Shown: positions 35,787 to 43,893 of the stretch, one piece after another | Position numbering within the stretch: position 1 is the first letter of the stretch | Layout: the number at the start of each line of letters is the position of its first letter | From: Nitrospirota bacterium | GTDB lineage: Bacteria; Nitrospirota; Thermodesulfovibrionia; Thermodesulfovibrionales; JdFR-88 | Reading direction: 5' to 3' | DNA: 52,349 bases | Assembly (NCBI GenBank): GCA_014874185.1 | Contig: JACWAF010000002.1 | Span: 1 to 52,349 of the forward strand | Position numbers and translations under genes: made by a program | Notes under the pieces: generated by a model | The model's input: the letters and a program-made list of their open reading frames with translations, nothing else | Databases searched by the model: none | Told to the model about the DNA's origin: nothing

Positions 35787-35960
35787 TCAACTGCCGCAGT
35801 TCGGGTTGCAGCGGGGGGCCAGTTTCTTCTCGTCCTCCTCCAGGTGGCACTTCTTGTACTTCTTCCCGCTCCCGCACCAGCAGGGCTCGTTCCTGCCCGG
35901 CCTCTGCGCGGGGACTTCCTCTTTCCTGGAAGAGAAGAGCCCGGCTATTTTCTTGAACAT
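35787..35960 (-). CDS. SEC-C motif zinc-binding small protein
   Basis: The 57-residue protein ends in a SEC-C motif (GRNEPCWCGSGKKYKKCH), the zinc-binding module found at the end of SecA and in many small proteins. The ATG at 35960 is chosen (FKKIAGLFSS follows, as usual for the family, with GAGGTG upstream); the longer frame to 36032 has no ribosome-binding site. It could help SecB or SecA interaction or bind nucleic acid; not determined. Confidence 0.8.
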   Translation of the reverse strand: MFKKIAGLFSSRKEEVPAQRPGRNEPCWCGSGKKYKKCHLEEDEKKLAPRCNPNCGS

Positions 35961-36006
35961 CTCGCGCACCTCATAATCAACAAGTTTCGCAATTATTATA
36001 GCAGAC

Positions 36007-36420
36007 CTACATCGAGAAGAAAATAACCGCAAGGAGGGCGAAGAAGATGCCGGCGGCCTGCTTCAGCGTGATCGCCTCCCTGAGCACGGCAAATGAAAGG
36101 AGCACGGTTATCAGCGGATAGAGCGCGGTAAGGGTGACCACCACCGATGCCTTATACCTGCTCATGGCGCTCATGAAAAAGAAGAACCCCAGCGTACCGA
36201 CCAGGCCCGAGAGGACGGCGAAGGCGATCCCGCGGGGATTTGCCTCCAGCTTTATCCTCAATGCCAGAAGCCCGATAACGTAAACGGCGGTGCTGCCCGC
36301 AAGCTGGTAGACCAGCGCGGTATAGGGCCTTATCTCGTTTGTGGCGAGTTTTGTGAAAAACCCCCACAGCCCCCAGCAAAAAAGAGAAAGAATGGAATAT
36401 GCAAGCCATGCCGCTTTCAT
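36007..36420 (-). CDS. EamA-family transporter, single-repeat type
   Basis: The 137-residue protein has five transmembrane helices forming one EamA/DMT repeat (SLFCWGLWGFFTKLATNEI; LVGTLGFFFFMSAMSRYKASVVVTLTALYPLITVLLSFAVLREAITLKQAAG). Full DMT proteins have two repeats, so this one probably works as a dimer like small multidrug transporters. The ATG is at 36420. Substrate unknown. Confidence 0.85.
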   Translation of the reverse strand: MKAAWLAYSILSLFCWGLWGFFTKLATNEIRPYTALVYQLAGSTAVYVIGLLALRIKLEANPRGIAFAVLSGLVGTLGFFFFMSAMSRYKASVVVTLTALYPLITVLLSFAVLREAITLKQAAGIFFALLAVIFFSM

Positions 36421-36551
36421 ATCAGAAGATTATATCAGAGCCCATTTTATGGATAGCCTGCAAAAAGGCAAGCTGATAAGATTTAAGGAGAATGCTGCTT
36501 TTCTTTTTTGCAAGTGAGAATGCCGTCAAAGAAGGAGTGGCAAGTCAGGCC

Positions 36552-37285
36552 ATGAAACACGGATTGGTTGCCCTTGCATTCACTCTCCTATTGGCGCTGC
36601 TGGCATCCTGCGGCGGGGGGCGTCACCATGAAGAGGGCCCCCCGGCGGAATCGTTCATCGGCTTCCTGATGCAGGGAGACCAGATAAATTATTCCATGGG
36701 CTTTGTGAACGCGGCAACCGGCGATACATTTACAGGGGATGTGCGGCTGGTTGTGCTGTCCGACAACATCCCGAACCCGTACAATTTCCCTTGCGGGCTG
36801 TACGAGATCTCGGGTACGCTGCTGGATGCGGCCGGAAACCCGTTCTTTTACAGGCAGAGGACGCTCTTTGCCCAGGATGTGAACGGGAGCTCTATTCCTG
36901 CGGTAAGGTGGACCCGGTGACAGACAACCTCATATTCATACAGGACACGTCCGAGACGCCAAGCGGCCTGCGGCTTATGGTGGAAAGCCCGGTGATGGCC
37001 GGTTCCACCACTGGCCCGGTAACGGCCCTTTACATGGACGGCACCGCCGAGACCTGCACCGATGACGTGGTGCAATTAGACGTGGTGGGCACGATAGCGG
37101 GGGCTTTCGACGCATACAGGGTGGACGAGGCCTGCTTCTTTCCGGGCGGTGCGGTCAGCTCCAACTCAACCAACTGGCTCTACCCGCCTCTCTTTTACGT
37201 GAAGAGCATTTCCGGGGACGCCCCGGGAAACGTCACCACCCTGGATATGGAATCGTTCTCGCTGGCGCCGCTGAAAAGGAATTAA
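36552..37285 (+). pseudogene. Lipoprotein gene with a frameshift near 36900
   Basis: The first part encodes a lipoprotein signal (FTLLLALLASCGGG) and about 100 residues of beta-rich sequence ending in NGSSIPAVRWTR and TGA at 36918-36920. A second frame, shifted by minus one, continues as VDPVTDNLIFIQDTSE and runs without stop to 37285 (FSLAPLKRN). The two parts read as one protein of about 240 residues, so a single indel around 36895-36915 has broken the gene, or the sequence has an error there. No family recognised. Confidence 0.7.
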
Positions 37286-37325
37286 CCCGGCGGAGTCCCT
37301 TCGAGGAGACTCCGCCGGGTTATTA
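37283..37325. terminator. Bidirectional terminator, shared hairpin
   Basis: AACCCGGCGGAGTC and GACTCCGCCGGGTT form a 14-bp stem around CCTTCGAGGA followed by TTATTAA. A near copy (CGGCGGAGTCCC...GGAGACTCCGCCG) lies at 38137-38167. Confidence 0.75.
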
Positions 37326-37328
37326 AGA

Positions 37329-37622
37329 TCACCCACCCTTTTTATTTAATAATCTGAAGGTCTCTTCGTAAATGGACTTGCGAGGACCAACGGCGACCAG
37401 TTCAACTACATTGCCTTCAGCCACCCTGTAGATTATCCTGAACCTGCTTGCCCTGAAGCTCCGCAATCCCGCCAATTCGTTCTTAAGGGCTTTGCCGGAA
37501 TAGGGGTCTTTGAGGATTGTCTTCAGAGAGGTCTTGATCTTCTTTTTAAGCTCCGGGTGCATTTCTCGGATGAGTCCGGCCACCCCGGCCGGAACACGGA
37601 GCTTGTAAAGGGAGCTTTTCAC
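37329..37622 (-). CDS. RelE/ParE-family toxin
   Basis: The 97-residue toxin has a RelE-fold pattern: VAGLIREMHPELKKKIKTSLKTILKDPYSGKALKNELAGLRSFRASRFRIIYRV, ending VVELVAVGPRKSIYEE. RelE-type toxins cleave mRNA in the ribosome A site. It directly follows its antitoxin gene with no gap. Confidence 0.88.
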   Translation of the reverse strand: MKSSLYKLRVPAGVAGLIREMHPELKKKIKTSLKTILKDPYSGKALKNELAGLRSFRASRFRIIYRVAEGNVVELVAVGPRKSIYEETFRLLNKKGG

Positions 37623-37883
37623 TTAACTGAAAAGCTCATCAAGGGTATAGAGCCTGGCCTTTTTCGATTTAAGCTCTTTTAAGCCCTTTTTTATCTCGGC
37701 CATAAGCTCCGCGTCAGAGCGTATGCGCGCGGTCTCCTTCAGACTCTCGAACTCGTCATGACTTATAAGCACGGCGGCGGGCGAGCCGTTCTTGGTTATC
37801 ACGACCTCCTCGTCGCGGCCCCTCACATCCTCCACCAGCCCGCTAAGCTTCATCTTCGCCTCCGAAAGCGAAAGCGTCTTCAT
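37623..37883 (-). CDS. Phd/YefM-family antitoxin
   Basis: The 86-residue antitoxin has a Phd/YefM DNA-binding N-terminus (LSLSEAKMKLSGLVEDVRGRDEEVVITKNGSPAAVLISHDEFESL) and a toxin-binding tail. The ATG at 37883 is set by AAAGGAGG; the longer frame to 38015 has no support. It neutralises the adjacent RelE-type toxin and should repress the operon through the inverted repeat upstream. Confidence 0.88.
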   Translation of the reverse strand: MKTLSLSEAKMKLSGLVEDVRGRDEEVVITKNGSPAAVLISHDEFESLKETARIRSDAELMAEIKKGLKELKSKKARLYTLDELFS

Positions 37884-37901
37884 CTCTGACCTCCTTTCTG
37901 G

Positions 37902-37949
37902 TTGACCAGAATTATAGTCAATAATAGCATTATGCAGCAAGCATGTCAA
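37902..37949 (-). promoter_or_regulatory. Promoter and operator of the RelE/Phd module
   Basis: On the minus strand TTGACA (complement 37944-37949) and TATTAT (complement 37921-37926) are 17 nt apart. Just downstream TTGAC-N10-GTCAA (37902-37921) is an inverted repeat well placed as the antitoxin operator. Confidence 0.7.
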
Positions 37950-38027
37950 ACTGCGGGGGCCGCTCCTGTTTTTTAATCCGTCATGCCGGACCCGATCCGG
38001 CATCTGTCTTTTCAATCCTTTTATCCC

Positions 38028-38096
38028 GGACTTGACCCGGAATCCAGTCGTAAGGTTTTTTTGTCATTCCGGCGAAAGCCGGAATCCAGCGGCTTT
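38028..38096 (+). repeat. 69-nt direct repeat, copy 1
   Basis: A perfect match to 38940-39008. It contains the palindrome ATTCCGGCGAAAGCCGGAAT and the word CCGGAATCCAG twice. The two copies flank the higBA module. The rest of the 342-nt gap holds the RelE/Phd promoter, a CCGGACCCGATCCGG palindrome and the hairpin at 38137-38167. Confidence 0.9.
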
Positions 38097-38225
38097 GGTT
38101 TTGATTTTTTTAGAGGCCGTGAGATAACGATCAAATCGGCGGAGTCCCTTTCAGGAGACTCCGCCGGAGGTGGAAGACTCCTGCCGGGGGAAAATTGAGC
38201 AAGCGTTGGGGGCTGTTTATTTTTT

Positions 38226-38540
38226 TTAACCAGCCATCTTTTTGGGACGACTGAAAGGTACAATCTTTTTCAACAGTTCCCTTTGCTTTTTATTTGCGTT
38301 GTAGAGGTCATACTCATTCTGAAGATTCAGCCAAAGCTCGGGTGATGTGCAAAAGAACCTGGCAAGTCTTATGGCCATATCCGGCGAAACCGCCCTTTTA
38401 GCGTTCAGGATTTCATTAATAGTCCTGAAAGTTGTTTTCAGCTTACTGGCAAGCTCTACCTGAGTGAGGCCAAGCGGGATTAAAAAATCTTCCTTAAGGA
38501 TTTCTCCCGGATGGGTTGGCTGCCGTTTAAGATCAAACAT
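38226..38540 (-). CDS. higA: HigA-family antitoxin
   Basis: The 104-residue antitoxin has an XRE-type helix-turn-helix (LTQVELASKLKTTFRTINEILNAKRAVSPDMAIRLARFF) and the family ending SPELWLNLQNEYDLYNANK. It should repress the operon and neutralise HigB, encoded 32 nt upstream in the usual toxin-first order. Confidence 0.92.
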   Translation of the reverse strand: MFDLKRQPTHPGEILKEDFLIPLGLTQVELASKLKTTFRTINEILNAKRAVSPDMAIRLARFFCTSPELWLNLQNEYDLYNANKKQRELLKKIVPFSRPKKMAG

Positions 38541-38572
38541 TGCTTTCTCCCTTTAAGGCTTCTTTATTCCTT

Positions 38573-38851
38573 TTAATGATAATCTGTTATTTCGACCTCG
38601 TAAGCGTCCCTTCCTTGAAACATGAAGACCACCCTGTACCGGTCATTTATCCGTATACTATATTTGCCTTTTTTGTCCCCTTTTAAAGCTTCAAGCCTGT
38701 TGCCGGGCGGGGCCGCCAATTCCATCAAGCAGGTTGCGGCATTCAGGTAATCGAGTTTTCGGACCGCCACTTTGAGAATGTCCTTGAATTTATTACTTGC
38801 CCCTGAAAGATAAAGCCTTTCGGTCTCTTTATCGGAAAAGGACTTTATCAT
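38573..38851 (-). CDS. higB: HigB-family mRNA interferase toxin
   Basis: The 92-residue RelE-fold toxin of the HigB/Killer type: IKSFSDKETERLYLSG at the start, RLEALKGDKKGKYSIRINDRYRVVFMF in the core, and the conserved ending VEITDYH. It cleaves mRNA on the ribosome. Complete, with its HigA partner downstream. Confidence 0.92.
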   Translation of the reverse strand: MIKSFSDKETERLYLSGASNKFKDILKVAVRKLDYLNAATCLMELAAPPGNRLEALKGDKKGKYSIRINDRYRVVFMFQGRDAYEVEITDYH

Positions 38852-38939
38852 AACAAATATTACATTAAGCGTTATAATATGTCAAAAAACGGATTTGGCA
38901 CGGGAAGCCAAAATATGCGGGCCTTTGTCCTGTCATTCA

Positions 38940-39008
38940 GGACTTGACCCGGAATCCAGTCGTAAGGTTTTTTTGTCATTCCGGCGAAAGCCGGAATCCA
39001 GCGGCTTT
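38940..39008 (+). repeat. 69-nt direct repeat, copy 2
   Basis: Identical to 38028-38096 at an offset of 912 nt and in the same orientation. It lies between higB and parB. Confidence 0.9.
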
Positions 39009-39086
39009 TGCTTTTTGAATGGGTTAGTCGGTGAGTCTTTTTCCGTGGGAGTCACCCGCCTACGGGTGACCCCTCCTTTACTCCCC

Positions 39087-39929
39087 TCACCCCATCCGCT
39101 CCAATATCCCCTGCAGCTCGTCCACCGAGCTATACTCAATCTCTATCCGCCCGCCTTTTTTGCCCTTATGCTTGATTTTCACCTTCGCGCCCAAGGTCTG
39201 CTTAAGGCGCTCTTCCAGGGCTAAGATATTGGGGTCTTTCATCCGGAGCGCGGCGCGGCGGACGGCCTCCCTGCCAGTGCCCATGGTGTTTTTCTTCAGG
39301 AGCTTTTCCAGCTCCCGCACGGAGAGTTTGTCCTTGATCGCGGTGTGGGCGGCCTCGATCATCCGGGCCTGCGTCTCGAAGCCAAGAAGCACCTTCGCGT
39401 GCCCCATCGAGAGTTTTTCTTCCTGTATGCAGCCCTGGACCTCTTCGGGCAGCTTCAACAATCTCAGGAAGTTGGCTACCGTGGCGCGCTCTTTGCCGAG
39501 CTTTTCGGAGAGGGCCTCCTGGGTGAGCTTGAACTCCACCTGCAGTTTATCCATGGCCCGTGCCGTCTCCATCGGGTTCAGGTCCTCGCGCTGGATGTTC
39601 TCTATCAGGGCCATTTCAAGGCAGTCCGCCGGGGCGGCGGCCTTCTTCAGTATGGCTGGCACCTTCCTGAGGCCCGCGATATGGGCCGCGCGAAGCCTGC
39701 GCTCTCCGGCTATAAGCCTGAAAGAGCCGTCCCCCGCCGGGCAGACCACCAGCGGCTGCAGGATGCCCTTCTCCTTTATGGAGGCGGCAAGCTCCTTAAG
39801 CGCACCCTCTTCGAAGCGTTTCCGGGGTTGGCCCTCGGAGGGCACCACACGCTCTATGTCAAGTTCCACGGCCTCAAGGCCGGACTTCGGGATAAGGGCC
39901 TCAAGCCCTTTGCCTAACGCCGTCTTCAT
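39087..39929 (-). CDS. parB: Chromosome partitioning protein ParB
   Basis: The 280-residue ParB has the CTP-binding region with boxes LVVCPAGDGSFRLIAGERRLRAAHIAGL and ENIQREDLNPMETARAM, a central helix-turn-helix (LTQEALSEKLGKERATVANFLRLLKLP) that reads parS, and a C-terminal dimerisation domain. It loads at parS, spreads as a CTP-dependent clamp and recruits SMC. It overlaps parA by 29 nt. Two matching parS sites are in the window (49262, 49443). Confidence 0.95.
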   Translation of the reverse strand: MKTALGKGLEALIPKSGLEAVELDIERVVPSEGQPRKRFEEGALKELAASIKEKGILQPLVVCPAGDGSFRLIAGERRLRAAHIAGLRKVPAILKKAAAPADCLEMALIENIQREDLNPMETARAMDKLQVEFKLTQEALSEKLGKERATVANFLRLLKLPEEVQGCIQEEKLSMGHAKVLLGFETQARMIEAAHTAIKDKLSVRELEKLLKKNTMGTGREAVRRAALRMKDPNILALEERLKQTLGAKVKIKHKGKKGGRIEIEYSSVDELQGILERMG

Positions 39930-40677
39930 GGCTTAAAAACTCCTTTGCTAGTGATAGATAGCTCTGCGCCCCCCTGGAGCGCGTATCGTACAGAAGGGCC
40001 GGTTTGCCATGGCTGGGGGCCTCGGCAAGGGTTATATTGCGGGGGATCACCGTGGAATAGACTTTTGGGCCGAAGTGCGCCCGAAGCTGCTCCTCCACCT
40101 CGCGGGTAAGGGAGTTCCTGGGGTCGTACATCGTGAGTAGCACGCCCTCTATATCAAGCCCCGGATTATAAGAGCCACGCACAAGCGAGAGCGTGTGCGA
40201 CAGCATCGAAAGCCCCTCCAGGGCGTAATACTCGCACTGCACGGGGACAAGCGCGGCCTCGGCCGCAACCAGGGCGTTCAGCGTGAGTATCCCCAGCGAG
40301 GGCGGGCAGTCTATCAGGATGTATTTGAACCTCTCCCGGACGGGAGATAAGGCGTCTTTGAGCAACTGGCTGCTCCCCTCGCCCCCGGCAAGCTCTATCT
40401 CGGCCCCCAGGAGGTCGGGGGTGGAGGGCAGGATGGATAGATGTTCCACTCCGGTCGGCCTCAGGGCCTCTTCCACGGCGCACCTTCCGGCATAGACGTC
40501 GTAGAGGCCGGGCGGGGCCTTCTCAAGTCCCAGCCCGCTTGTTGAATTGCCCTGCGGGTCCGCGTCCACCAGCAGTATGTTCACACCGGCCAGGGCCAGC
40601 GACGCGGCCAGGTTCACGGCGGTGGTGGTCTTCCCCACCCCGCCTTTTTGGTTGACTATGGCAATCGTTCTGCACAT
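39901..40677 (-). CDS. parA: Chromosome partitioning ATPase ParA (Soj)
   Basis: The 258-residue ATPase has the deviant Walker A KGGVGKTT near the N-terminus, DADPQGNSTSGLG and YILIDCPPSLGILTLNAL. It forms ATP-dependent DNA-bound gradients that move ParB-parS complexes. It lacks the N-terminal helix-turn-helix of plasmid ParA, so it is a chromosomal Soj-type protein. Operon parA-parB. Confidence 0.95.
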   Translation of the reverse strand: MCRTIAIVNQKGGVGKTTTAVNLAASLALAGVNILLVDADPQGNSTSGLGLEKAPPGLYDVYAGRCAVEEALRPTGVEHLSILPSTPDLLGAEIELAGGEGSSQLLKDALSPVRERFKYILIDCPPSLGILTLNALVAAEAALVPVQCEYYALEGLSMLSHTLSLVRGSYNPGLDIEGVLLTMYDPRNSLTREVEEQLRAHFGPKVYSTVIPRNITLAEAPSHGKPALLYDTRSRGAQSYLSLAKEFLSHEDGVRQRA

Positions 40678-40757
40678 AATAGTGGAATTTCAAGCGTCCC
40701 GGAATCGAAATATATTAGCATACGGGGCGCGGATTATTAAAAAACCGGAATGGCTGG

Positions 40758-41450
40758 ATGAAGAAGATACTGATCGTCGACGACCTGGAGCCCTTTATAA
40801 GACAGGAGCGCACACTCCTCGACCGCTCCGATTTCATGATATTCACGGCCAAATCGAGCGAGGAGGCCATTGAGCTTCACCGCAGGGAGAGGGTGGACCT
40901 GATCCTGGCGGACCTCAACATGCCGGGCATAAGCGGGGACCAGATGACCAGCGCCATACGGCTTGACCCGGACCTCCGTTACGTTTCGGTGATGATCATC
41001 TGCTCCCAGAAGAAGGCGGACATGGAAAAGTGCGCGGCCTGCGGCGCAAACGATTTCATCACGAGGCCCCTGGACGCGAAAAAGCTGATGGACAAGATAA
41101 GCAGACTTCTGGAAATTCCCCAGCGGCGGAACCTGCGCGTCCTCATCAAGGTGAGCGTAAAGGGCACCTTCGACTCGGCCCCCTTCTTTGGCACCACCCA
41201 CAATATAAGCGTGGCCGGTCTGCTGCTGGAAAGCGACAAGGTGCTTGCAAAAGGCGACCGCATCAACTGCGTCTTCTACCTGCCCGACTCCGAGCGCGTG
41301 AGCGCAGAGAGCGAGATCATCCGGGTGATACGCGGAGAAAAAACCTTCCAGTACGGGGTGAAATTCCTGAATGTGGGCGAACAGGACAGAGGCCTCATTG
41401 AGGCCTTCGTAAAAAAGGCTTCCTGGCGCCAAACAAGCATTCGGGATTGA
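40758..41450 (+). CDS. Response regulator with REC and PilZ domains
   Basis: The 230-residue protein has a receiver domain (KILIVDDLEP; phospho-acceptor in LILADLNMPG; conserved lysine region ITRPLDAKKL) and a C-terminal PilZ domain with the c-di-GMP signature RRNLR and NISVAG. It joins phosphorylation and c-di-GMP input, commonly for motility or surface behaviour. It is divergent from parA; the gap is only 80 nt. No kinase is adjacent. Confidence 0.9.
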   Translation: MKKILIVDDLEPFIRQERTLLDRSDFMIFTAKSSEEAIELHRRERVDLILADLNMPGISGDQMTSAIRLDPDLRYVSVMIICSQKKADMEKCAACGANDFITRPLDAKKLMDKISRLLEIPQRRNLRVLIKVSVKGTFDSAPFFGTTHNISVAGLLLESDKVLAKGDRINCVFYLPDSERVSAESEIIRVIRGEKTFQYGVKFLNVGEQDRGLIEAFVKKASWRQTSIRD

Positions 41451-41488
41451 CACTGAAAAGCCTTCTCCGGATGTGATATCATTTTAAA

Positions 41489-41716
41489 ATGAGGTCGTTT
41501 GTGGGTTTCTTCGCCTTCGCGCTGGTGATAATAGGCGTCCTGTTTGTCTTCTCCGGCAGGAAATTCCCGCAAATACCCGCGGACCCCGCTCACGCGGGCA
41601 TCACGAAAGAGGCAAACTGCATGAGCTGCCACGGCCCGGGCAGGACGGACCCCCTGAAGCCCACGCACCCCCCAAAGTTCTCTTGCTTCAAATGCCATAA
41701 GGCCAGGCGGGGCTGA
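41489..41716 (+). CDS. Small membrane-anchored diheme cytochrome c
   Basis: The 75-residue protein has an N-terminal membrane anchor (GFFAFALVIIGVLFVFSG) and two heme-binding motifs CMSCH and CFKCH, with histidines between them as possible axial ligands. It faces the periplasm and probably carries electrons. It is 38 nt downstream of the REC-PilZ gene. The partner reductase is not in the window. Confidence 0.85.
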   Translation: MRSFVGFFAFALVIIGVLFVFSGRKFPQIPADPAHAGITKEANCMSCHGPGRTDPLKPTHPPKFSCFKCHKARRG

Positions 41717-41743
41717 GCGGCCCCGCAAAGTCCGCCTTTCCCC

Positions 41744-41790
41744 TTGAAAAAACCTTCGGCAAATGGTTTAATATGTTAGTAAGCACTTAC
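41744..41790 (+). promoter_or_regulatory. Promoter with TetR-type operator ahead of the MFS gene
   Basis: TTGAAA (41744-41749) and TAATAT (41769-41774) are 19 nt apart. The palindrome GTAAG-CA-CTTAC (41779-41790) lies at the expected transcription start and resembles operators of TetR-family repressors of exporters. No repressor gene is adjacent. Confidence 0.5.
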
Positions 41791-41809
41791 ATAGAGAGGG
41801 CCCGGCCTG

Positions 41810-43078
41810 ATTCCTCGGCGGGGTAATTTTCAGACGGTCAAGAACATTCTGCGCGCGCTGCGCCATAGAAACTACCGCCTCTATTTCGGCGGGCAGGGCA
41901 TTTCCCTGGTTGGCACCTGGATGGAGCGCATAGCCATGAGCTGGCTGGTTTACCGGTTAAGCCACTCGGTGCTCCTCCTGGGCGCAGTCGGATTTGCGGG
42001 CCAGATACCCACGTTTCTGCTCACCTCTTTGGGCGGGGCGATTGCCGACAGGGGGAACCGCTACCGGATGATCATCGGCCTGCAGGCGCTGGCGATGGTA
42101 CAGGCCTTCATAGTGGCCTATCTGGTGCTTAGCGGAAAGGTGCAGATCTGGCACCTGTTTGTCCTCCGCATAATCCTGGGCTCAATAAACGCGTTCGACA
42201 TCCCCATCCGACAGTCCTTCATCGTGGACATGATAGAGGACAGGGAGGACCTGGGCAACGCAATCGCCCTCAATTCCTCCCTGGTGAACGGGGCAAGGCT
42301 CCTTGGCCCCTCGATAGCAGGGGTGCTCATCGCGGCCGTTGGCGAGGGGATGTGCTTCCTCCTGAACGGGATAAGCTTCATCCCGGTCATCGCGGCCCTT
42401 CTGGCCATGCGCGTGCGTCCGCACGTGAAGAAGCGCCGCGAGACAAACGTGCTCCACGAGATGAGGGAGGGCTTCTCTTACGCGTTCGGGTTTCCGCCCA
42501 TCCGGATGGTCCTTCTGCTTCTGGCCCTGGTAAGCCTGGTGGGGATGCCCTACATGGTGCTGATGCCGGTCTTTGCCAGTCAGGTGCTGCACGGCGGCCC
42601 CAATACCCTGGGTTTTCTGATGGGGGCTTCCGGCTTGGGGGCCTTGGCGGGCGCCATCTACCTGGCCTCCAGGAAGAGCGTGCTGGGGCTTGGAAGGGCC
42701 ATCGTCTGGTCTGCCTCGCTCTTCGGGACGGGGCTGGTCTTCTTCTCGCTGTCAAACATGCTTACCGCCTCCATGGCGATGATGGTGGTTACAGGCTTTG
42801 GCATGATGGTGCAGATGGCCGCAAGCAACACGCTTCTTCAGACCGTGGTGGAAGACAAGATGCGGGGCCGGATCATGAGCTTCTTCACGATGGCATTCAT
42901 GGGGATGGCCCCGTTCGGAAGCCTTCTGGCCGGGGCGATGGCAGACAGGATAGGGGCCCCGCATACCGTCCTCATAGGCGGCGTGTGCTCCATCCTGGGG
43001 GCGCTGGTATTCGCCAACCGGCTCTCTGTCCTGCGCGAAGGCCTCCGGCCCATTTACGAGAGCAAGGGGATAATCTAA
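41810..43078 (+). CDS. MFS exporter (MFS_3/EntS-like), non-canonical start
   Basis: The MFS exporter has about 422 residues and twelve helices. The coding frame clearly extends upstream of the first ATG (41921): NFQTVKNILRALRHRNYRLYF then GGQGISLVGTWMERIAM is a normal MFS N-terminus. No ATG, GTG or TTG occurs in this frame before a stop at 41792; ATT at 41810, or CTG at 41807, lies 7-9 nt after GAGAGGG. I therefore place the start at the ATT. Members export siderophores or drugs. A TetR-type operator overlaps the promoter. Confidence 0.8.
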   Translation: MPRRGNFQTVKNILRALRHRNYRLYFGGQGISLVGTWMERIAMSWLVYRLSHSVLLLGAVGFAGQIPTFLLTSLGGAIADRGNRYRMIIGLQALAMVQAFIVAYLVLSGKVQIWHLFVLRIILGSINAFDIPIRQSFIVDMIEDREDLGNAIALNSSLVNGARLLGPSIAGVLIAAVGEGMCFLLNGISFIPVIAALLAMRVRPHVKKRRETNVLHEMREGFSYAFGFPPIRMVLLLLALVSLVGMPYMVLMPVFASQVLHGGPNTLGFLMGASGLGALAGAIYLASRKSVLGLGRAIVWSASLFGTGLVFFSLSNMLTASMAMMVVTGFGMMVQMAASNTLLQTVVEDKMRGRIMSFFTMAFMGMAPFGSLLAGAMADRIGAPHTVLIGGVCSILGALVFANRLSVLREGLRPIYESKGII

Positions 43079-43102
43079 AAGGACCCGCCGGCATCCCGGA
43101 TG

Positions 43103-43873
43103 CTACTTCATTCCTGTCAAAATCAGTACGGGATATGAAAAGTGGATCTCGTTGCCCTTAAGATATGCGTCAACCCCAAGGCTGTCTTTTCCTATGTCAT
43201 CCCTTAAGAGCTTCCTGATCCTGTCATCATCGCCGGGGTTTGGAAATGATGCCTTTATCTGCGCCTCCAGTTCCATCTCCAACCGGTGAAATTGCGTCCT
43301 GATATCGCGCAGGCCCAGCTTCTCAGCCATTTCAAGGGACCTGGCCGGCGTCAGGGTACGGGTATGGGACGGGTCACGAAGTTTTTCCATCCGGTTGAAG
43401 GCCTCCATTTTATCATGTGGTACGGCGAGGTCGGCCACAACGATCGTCCCGCCCGGAGCGCAGACGCGCCCCATCTCCCCGAAGACGGCCTCCGGGTGGG
43501 CAAAGTGGTGGAATGAAAACCTCGACACCACAATCGAAAAGGAGGAATCCGGGTAGGGCAGGGAAAGGACGTCCCCCAACTGCCAGGTCATATTAGAAAG
43601 GTTTTTCTTCTGCTGGAGCCCCCTGGCCTGGTCTATCATGGCCGGGGTGATGTCGATGCCGGTAACATGTTTGGCCGCCCCGGCAAAGGCGCAGGCCAGC
43701 AACCCCGGCCCGCACGCTACATCCAGAACTGTATCACTGCCTGTCACGCCCGCGGCGGCCAGGACCTTGAGCGCTATCTCCTGTCCCTTTCCGGCCATTT
43801 TCTCTTTAAACGGGACCGCCTGCCTTGTGAATTGATCGATAATGGTTTTGTTATGAGCTTGTTGTCTCTTCAT
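43103..43873 (-). CDS. Class I SAM-dependent methyltransferase
   Basis: The 256-residue methyltransferase has motif I VLDVACGPGLLACAFA, an acidic residue after the second strand (VTGIDITPAMI), and FSFHHFAHPEAVFGEMGRVCAPGGTIVVADL. It resembles the UbiE/Methyltransf_11 group; the acceptor is unknown. Convergent with the MFS gene; 20 nt downstream of the RNase gene. Confidence 0.88.
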   Translation of the reverse strand: MKRQQAHNKTIIDQFTRQAVPFKEKMAGKGQEIALKVLAAAGVTGSDTVLDVACGPGLLACAFAGAAKHVTGIDITPAMIDQARGLQQKKNLSNMTWQLGDVLSLPYPDSSFSIVVSRFSFHHFAHPEAVFGEMGRVCAPGGTIVVADLAVPHDKMEAFNRMEKLRDPSHTRTLTPARSLEMAEKLGLRDIRTQFHRLEMELEAQIKASFPNPGDDDRIRKLLRDDIGKDSLGVDAYLKGNEIHFSYPVLILTGMK

Positions 43874-43893
43874 TTAACAATGGGCGATAACAA

